From DASSJT01 sp035691065 (lineage in GTDB: Bacteria > Actinomycetota > Actinomycetes > Actinomycetales > Dermatophilaceae), in contig DASSJT010000063.1 in NCBI GenBank assembly GCA_035691065.1, forward strand, positions 1 through 64,000: a stretch of 64,000 nt of DNA, given 5' to 3'. The notes beneath the pieces were generated by a model. It searched no databases. It was not told where the DNA came from and worked only from the letters and a program-made list of their open reading frames with translations. The position numbers and the translations under genes are program-made. Below are positions 60,183 through 64,000 of the stretch, piece after piece (position 1 is the first letter of the stretch; each line of letters starts with the position of its first letter).

Positions 60183-62050
60183 CCGACGTGCTGGTGGTCG
60201 GCGCCGGGCCGACGGGGCTGGCCACCGCGTTGCAGGTCTGCGCCCACGGCGGCGGCGTTCGCATCGTCGAGCGTCGGCACCAGGCCCCCCGACCCTCCCG
60301 CGCGATGATCCTGCATCCGCGGACGCTCGAGGTGCTCCGGCCGCTCGGGGTGACCGATGCCCTGTTGGAGCGCGCCGACACCCGCCCCCGGGCCCAGCTC
60401 CATGTGGGCCACAGGGTCCTCGACGTTCAGCTCGGCGAGTTCGCCTTGCCCGACTCGGCCTTCCCGCATCTGACGCTGATCCGGCAGATGGACGTGGAGG
60501 CCGTGCTCGCCGATGCCCTCGAGGCGCGCGGGGTGGTGGTCGAGCGCGGCACCGAGCTCACCGGGCTCAGGGGTATGCCGGCTGGCATCGTCCCGCTTTC
60601 GCGGAGGCTGCCCGGGGTGGGCGCGGTGGATGGCGCGGGTAACGGGTCGGTTGCCGGCCAGCGCGCGGGTGACGGGTCGGTTGCCGGCCAGCGCGCGGGT
60701 AACGGGTCGATGGCCGGCGGGCGCGCGGGTAACGGGTCGATGCCCGGCCGGCGCCCCGGTGACGGGTCGGTTGCCGGCCAGGCCTCGGTCATCGGCCCCC
60801 CGCCCACCTGGAACGTCGGCGTCGATGCCGTCCTGCGTGCTGAGGGCGGCACCTTTGCGCTCCGGAGCAGGTACATCGTGGGCTGCGACGGCCCGGCCAG
60901 CAGCACGCGCCGGTTGCTCGGCATCGGGTGGCGTGGAGCGGCATACCACCAGGAAGTGGTCCTGGCAGACGTCGACCTCGAGCCCTGGGACGATGCCGAG
61001 CTGGCGCCGGGTGTCCTCCACGCTGTGGCGGGCCGCGGGGGCCTCGTCTTCCTCTTCGCCCTCGGCGAGGGCGCACCCTGGCGGCTGCTGGCCACGCGAG
61101 CCGCCGGACCCGGGGGCAGTGCGTTCGGCCAGCCGGGTGAGTCGGTTGCGCGGCTCGAGCTTCAGGAGATCCTCGACACGGCCGGGCTGCCGGCCCGGAT
61201 TGGGCGGCTGGCCTGGTCGGCGCGGGTGCCGCTGCAGCACCGGATGGCGGACTCCTTCCGGGAGGGCCGGCTGTTCCTGGCGGGCGATGCCGCGCACGCC
61301 CACTCGCCAGCCGGCGGGCAGGGGATGAACACCGGCATCCAGGACGCCCTGAACCTGGGCTGGAAGCTGGCCTTCGCCGCGCAGGCCGAGACTCGCTCCA
61401 CGTCTGCGGTGGCCGACTCGTGGACGGTGGAGCCCAGCGATCGGCTGGGGGCACGGCTGCTCGGCGCCGCCGCGCGGAGCGCCGGATCTCTGGCCCCGCT
61501 GCTTCAGTCCTACGAGGAAGAGCGGCGATGTGTGGCCCGACGCGTTCTGGCCCTGACCCACCTGATCTTCTTCGCCGAGGCCTCGACCACCCCGCTCGCC
61601 CGCTGGGTTCGCACCGAGCTGGCTCCTGTCCTCGCCCCAGCGCTGCCCGTGGTCCTGCGCCGGCGGCGTCTGGTAGCCGAGGGAGTGCGCACGTTGTCCC
61701 AGCTCCGGACGCGGTACCACGGCAGCCCAATATCAGTGGACCTGGGGGCGGCGGGCGCGCTGGACCTGCGGCCGGGAGGTCGGGTCGGCGACGAGTGGGT
61801 GACCTGCGACGGGAGGAGACAGCGCCTGCAGGAGCTGGTCGGACGTCCCGGTATCCACCTGCTGTCGTGTCGCGACGCCGCACCGCTCGATCAGCAGGCT
61901 CTCGGCCCGCAGGTCACCGTCCATCGGCTGTCGGACCGCGCCGGCGCGGGCGTGGTGGCGGTGCGGCCCGACGGCTATGTGGGCTTCCGCAGTGCCAAGG
62001 CCGACGCGGGCGAGGTCACCACCTGGCTCGAGCTGGTCGCAGCCCGCTGA
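60158..62050 (+). CDS. FAD-dependent aromatic monooxygenase (PheA/TfdB/MhpA-like) with repeat insertion
   Basis: 630 residues. FAD-binding GxGxxG in VLVVGAGPTGLATALQVCAH, SRAMILHPRTLEVLRPLG, the NAD(P)H/FAD DG motif YIVGCDGPASSTRRLL and the GD motif LFLAGDAAHAHSPAGGQGMN, then a thioredoxin-like C-terminal part. Likely hydroxylates a phenolic or polyketide substrate. GTG at 60158 follows GGGGGAGG. Five 30-bp repeats (residues ~159-208) insert a Gly/Ser/Ala/Arg segment between FAD-domain strands, absent from the family as I know it. Confidence 0.88.
   Translation: MVASDGGLTDVLVVGAGPTGLATALQVCAHGGGVRIVERRHQAPRPSRAMILHPRTLEVLRPLGVTDALLERADTRPRAQLHVGHRVLDVQLGEFALPDSAFPHLTLIRQMDVEAVLADALEARGVVVERGTELTGLRGMPAGIVPLSRRLPGVGAVDGAGNGSVAGQRAGDGSVAGQRAGNGSMAGGRAGNGSMPGRRPGDGSVAGQASVIGPPPTWNVGVDAVLRAEGGTFALRSRYIVGCDGPASSTRRLLGIGWRGAAYHQEVVLADVDLEPWDDAELAPGVLHAVAGRGGLVFLFALGEGAPWRLLATRAAGPGGSAFGQPGESVARLELQEILDTAGLPARIGRLAWSARVPLQHRMADSFREGRLFLAGDAAHAHSPAGGQGMNTGIQDALNLGWKLAFAAQAETRSTSAVADSWTVEPSDRLGARLLGAAARSAGSLAPLLQSYEEERRCVARRVLALTHLIFFAEASTTPLARWVRTELAPVLAPALPVVLRRRRLVAEGVRTLSQLRTRYHGSPISVDLGAAGALDLRPGGRVGDEWVTCDGRRQRLQELVGRPGIHLLSCRDAAPLDQQALGPQVTVHRLSDRAGAGVVAVRPDGYVGFRSAKADAGEVTTWLELVAAR
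60631..60780. repeat. 30-bp tandem repeat inside the monooxygenase gene
   Basis: Exactly five units at 60631, 60661, 60691, 60721 and 60751, around the core CGGGTAACGGGTCG. They encode G(N/D)GS(V/M)xGxRx decapeptides in frame with the enzyme. Confidence 0.92.
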
Positions 62051-62168
62051 TCCACGCCGGCGAGACCGCCCGTCGGGGTGGGGATCCGGCTCGACCGCGA
62101 CTGGCCAGCCGCGGTGACCCGGCCGCCTCAGGCTCTGGCCGGCATACCGGCTGGGGCTGTATTGGGAC

Positions 62169-62190
62169 GGGGTGGTGCACACACCACCCC
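62169..62190 (+). terminator. Hairpin after the monooxygenase gene
   Basis: Perfect 9-bp stem GGGGTGGTG (62169-62177)/CACCACCCC (62182-62190), loop CACA, 119 bp after the stop. A CGGCATAC word lies just before it at 62150. Confidence 0.7.
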
Positions 62191-62305
62191 TGGGCTTGGC
62201 CGTCTGGGCGATTGACCTCTCCACGGGGTGGGTGGAGCATGGCGGCGAAGCGTGCCCGTCTCCTTGTGAGCAACGGCGCTCGCGCGGGCACGCGCAGGAG
62301 GGGCT

Positions 62306-64000
62306 ATGAGGATCAGGCCCGCCACTGCTGGCGTCGCCGCGCTGGCTCTCGCATCGACCGTGCTCGCGGCCTCGGCCGCCGACGCGAGGGACCGTCCGTT
62401 CTCGACCACCAGGATGACCGTCAGACCGGACCTCGATGCCGCCGAAGCCGGCACCACCCTCGGCGGCAGTGGCCAGTTCAGCGTGTCCCAGATCGAGCGG
62501 TACCGGTGCAATGTCGCGGCCGGGGCCGCCTACGGCTCCCCCGGCGGCGCGATGGACATCTCGTGCAACGACGCGCAGCCGTACCGGCAGGACTTCGCAC
62601 CCGACAACGAGCTGGCGATCGTGGCCAACCCCAAGGTGCCGACCGCCTTGCTGGCAGGCTCCAACGACTACTTCTACCGGTTCAACAACTCCACCGGGGC
62701 CCGCCAGGCGATCGTACCGACCGGGTTCTTCAGCTCCTTCGACGCCGGCGCCAGCTGGGTCGACGGGCAGATCCCGATGAAGAGCGGAAACGGTGCCGGC
62801 GACCCGTCGCCCGCGTTCGACGGCAAGCTCTCAGGAACCACGCCGCAGACCGGCTGGGCGATGATGGCGCAGCTGGAGAACACCGGCGGGCAGGGCGGTC
62901 CCTGGGTCTCGCAGGGCAACGTCTCGGTGAGCTGGTCGCGCGACGGCGGCATCACTTGGGAGGGCCCCACCGTCGTGATGAAGGGCCAGGGAGCGGGGAT
63001 CGGGCCGGCCACCAATGCGCTCTTCTTCGACAAGGAGTGGCTGACGGTCGACAACTACCCGGGCTCACCGCACTATGGGCGGGCCTACCTGGTGGCCGCT
63101 CGCTACCTCAACGACATCCAGGGCGCGTACAACGAGTCCCCGGTCTACTTCGCCTACTCCGACGACGGCGGCCTCACCTGGTCGACGCCGAAGGAGATCT
63201 CCGGGTCGAACCCGCTGTGTCACTTCCAGAACGCGGGCCCGGTAGGAGAGTGCGATGAGGACAGCTTCCCCATCACGGAGGTGGCGCCGAACGGTGACAT
63301 CGTCGTGCACTTCGCCACGGGGAATGTCGACGCCGCCTGGGAGACGGCTGGCGAGTACGAGCAGACCCTCATGGCGGTCAAGTCCACCGACGGCGGGGCG
63401 ACGTTCAGCAACCCGGTCGTCATAGCCAACCTCGAGGACGGCGCGGCGGACACGCCGTGGAGCGTCATCGGCCGGCAGACGGTGACCGGCCACCAGATCC
63501 GCTGGCAGTCACCGGGCACGATCACCGCCGACCCGACGAACCCGGCCCACTGGGTGGTCGTCTACAACGACAACTTCGCCGGCACCCACGATGCGGCGCC
63601 CGCGAGCTGCCTCAACGACCTCCCGGGCACCGCGCCGGACTACAACCCGTGCCATGCGGTGACGAACACGAACATCTACATGGCCGAGAGCTGGACAGGT
63701 GGCGCGAGCTGGAACCCGCGCATCGCCCTGGACACCTCCGCAGGTGACCAGTGGTTCCCGTGGGCCGACTTCCGCTCGGACGGCTCACTGGCCGTGGCGT
63801 ACGACTCGAACGAGAACATCGCCGACCCGGGCGGCGGCCGCAACGACACGTTCAACCACGTGCTCCTGACGGTGGCTCCGCGGACCTCGACGAGCGGCGC
63901 GCCGGTCATCAGCGGCCGTGAGGTCCTCGTGCCCAACGGCGCTGGACGGCAGCCGACCGAGCAGGTCGACATCTCGGTGACCCACTGGGCCGGACAGTAC
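62306..64000 (+). CDS. Secreted BNR/sialidase-like beta-propeller protein (partial)
   Basis: Open to the window end, 565 codons so far, from ATG 62306 with AGGAGG upstream. A signal peptide (RPATAGVAALALASTVLAAS) precedes a repeat protein with Asp-box motifs SRDGGITWEG, SDDGGLTWST and STDGGATFSN spaced through it, the mark of sialidase/BNR six-bladed propellers. Several Cys pairs suggest a stable exported protein. Without the C-terminus I cannot say whether it is a glycosidase or only carries the fold. Confidence 0.83.
   Translation, partial: MRIRPATAGVAALALASTVLAASAADARDRPFSTTRMTVRPDLDAAEAGTTLGGSGQFSVSQIERYRCNVAAGAAYGSPGGAMDISCNDAQPYRQDFAPDNELAIVANPKVPTALLAGSNDYFYRFNNSTGARQAIVPTGFFSSFDAGASWVDGQIPMKSGNGAGDPSPAFDGKLSGTTPQTGWAMMAQLENTGGQGGPWVSQGNVSVSWSRDGGITWEGPTVVMKGQGAGIGPATNALFFDKEWLTVDNYPGSPHYGRAYLVAARYLNDIQGAYNESPVYFAYSDDGGLTWSTPKEISGSNPLCHFQNAGPVGECDEDSFPITEVAPNGDIVVHFATGNVDAAWETAGEYEQTLMAVKSTDGGATFSNPVVIANLEDGAADTPWSVIGRQTVTGHQIRWQSPGTITADPTNPAHWVVVYNDNFAGTHDAAPASCLNDLPGTAPDYNPCHAVTNTNIYMAESWTGGASWNPRIALDTSAGDQWFPWADFRSDGSLAVAYDSNENIADPGGGRNDTFNHVLLTVAPRTSTSGAPVISGREVLVPNGAGRQPTEQVDISVTHWAGQY

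Larger units (their letters stand above)
2596..62157. repeat. Dispersed 8-mer GTATGCCG / CGGCATAC family (~54 copies)
   Basis: Hand-scanned starts, 5' end on the plus strand, either orientation: 2596, 2624, 3208, 3980, 4481, 6239, 8091, 9613, 9663, 11190, 12281, 13912, 14305, 15998, 16098, 18758, 19057, 19340, 20030, 22358, 24057, 25743, 27475, 29854, 30382, 32507, 33714, 33904, 36135, 36354, 39121, 41301, 42145, 42991, 43041, 45561, 46872, 46994, 47045, 48209, 49477, 50332, 50431, 52687, 53325, 54043, 57420, 57810, 57820, 57845, 60015, 60573, 60939, 62150. About 21 lie outside coding sequence. Orientation is balanced (26 against 28). Confidence 0.93.

Noticed and set aside
2596..62157. KOPS or Chi-type polar motif as explanation of GTATGCCG
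   Set aside because: Those elements are strongly biased to one strand relative to replication; here the two orientations are nearly equal across 60 kb.
2596..62157. Codon usage alone as explanation of GTATGCCG
   Set aside because: About 21 of 54 copies are outside coding sequence, and the word appears in several reading frames and on both strands. Tyr-Ala is also encoded with TACGCC here, for example near 9520.

Overview
The window is high-GC (roughly 70% by eye) double-stranded chromosomal DNA from an actinomycete. Many GTG starts, ATGA/GTGA overlaps, a NnaR-type HemD/DNA-binding fusion, GlnR-like boxes, DUF3039, a DUF2510-RDD protein and the prfB-ftsE-ftsX-M23-smpB cluster with ssrA nearby all point to Actinomycetota. 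I lean towards the Intrasporangiaceae/Micrococcales, but this is inference: there is no rRNA gene here, and I see no tRNA, CRISPR array, insertion sequence or prophage.

Layout. 1-2.6 kb: alanine dehydrogenase (cut by the window edge), its divergent Lrp-type regulator, a small membrane protein and nicotinamidase. 3.1-13.8 kb: a complete nitrate-assimilation operon of nitrate transporter, molybdopterin nitrate reductase, FAD/[2Fe-2S] electron-transfer protein, nirB, nirD, a siroheme synthase fusion and the HemD-like regulator NnaR. Genes are mostly coupled stop-to-start, and GlnR-like boxes lie before narK and before nirB. 14-17.5 kb: an exported 5'-nucleotidase-type phosphatase and a membrane acyltransferase. 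17.8-24.7 kb: tyrosine catabolism (hmgA, an unknown gene, fahA, hppD and a divergent Lrp regulator). 24.7-35.7 kb: dodecin, an SF2 helicase, DUF3039, YqgE, a DEAD-box RNA helicase with an arginine-rich repeat region, VanZ-like protein, malic enzyme, methyltransferase, SIMPL protein, thioredoxin, MarR regulator and its divergent NADP-binding target. 35.8-36.2 kb: tmRNA. 36.4-39.8 kb: pyruvate carboxylase. 40-48.2 kb: CsbD, DUF2207, smpB, an M23 hydrolase-like protein, ftsX, ftsE with a long tail, and prfB. 48.4-54.2 kb: PIG-L deacetylase, M20 peptidase, two decayed gene fragments, AI-2E-family transporter and a secreted esterase-like protein. 54.4-64 kb: an M64 metallopeptidase with FG-GAP-like repeats and an unknown partner, a rhodanese/membrane-protein pair, a monooxygenase pair and the start of a secreted sialidase-like protein.

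The most unusual signal is not a gene. The 8-mer GTATGCCG (reverse complement CGGCATAC) occurs about 54 times by hand count, against about 2 expected from base composition. It shows no strand preference, is concentrated in the short intergenic gaps, and repeatedly forms inverted pairs or the apex of strong hairpins behind genes. That is the behaviour of DNA uptake sequences in Neisseria and Pasteurellaceae, and I know of no such element described in actinomycetes. A second theme is the abundance of short tandem repeats (12-51 bp units), both between genes and inside coding regions, where they expand linkers or insert into enzymes.
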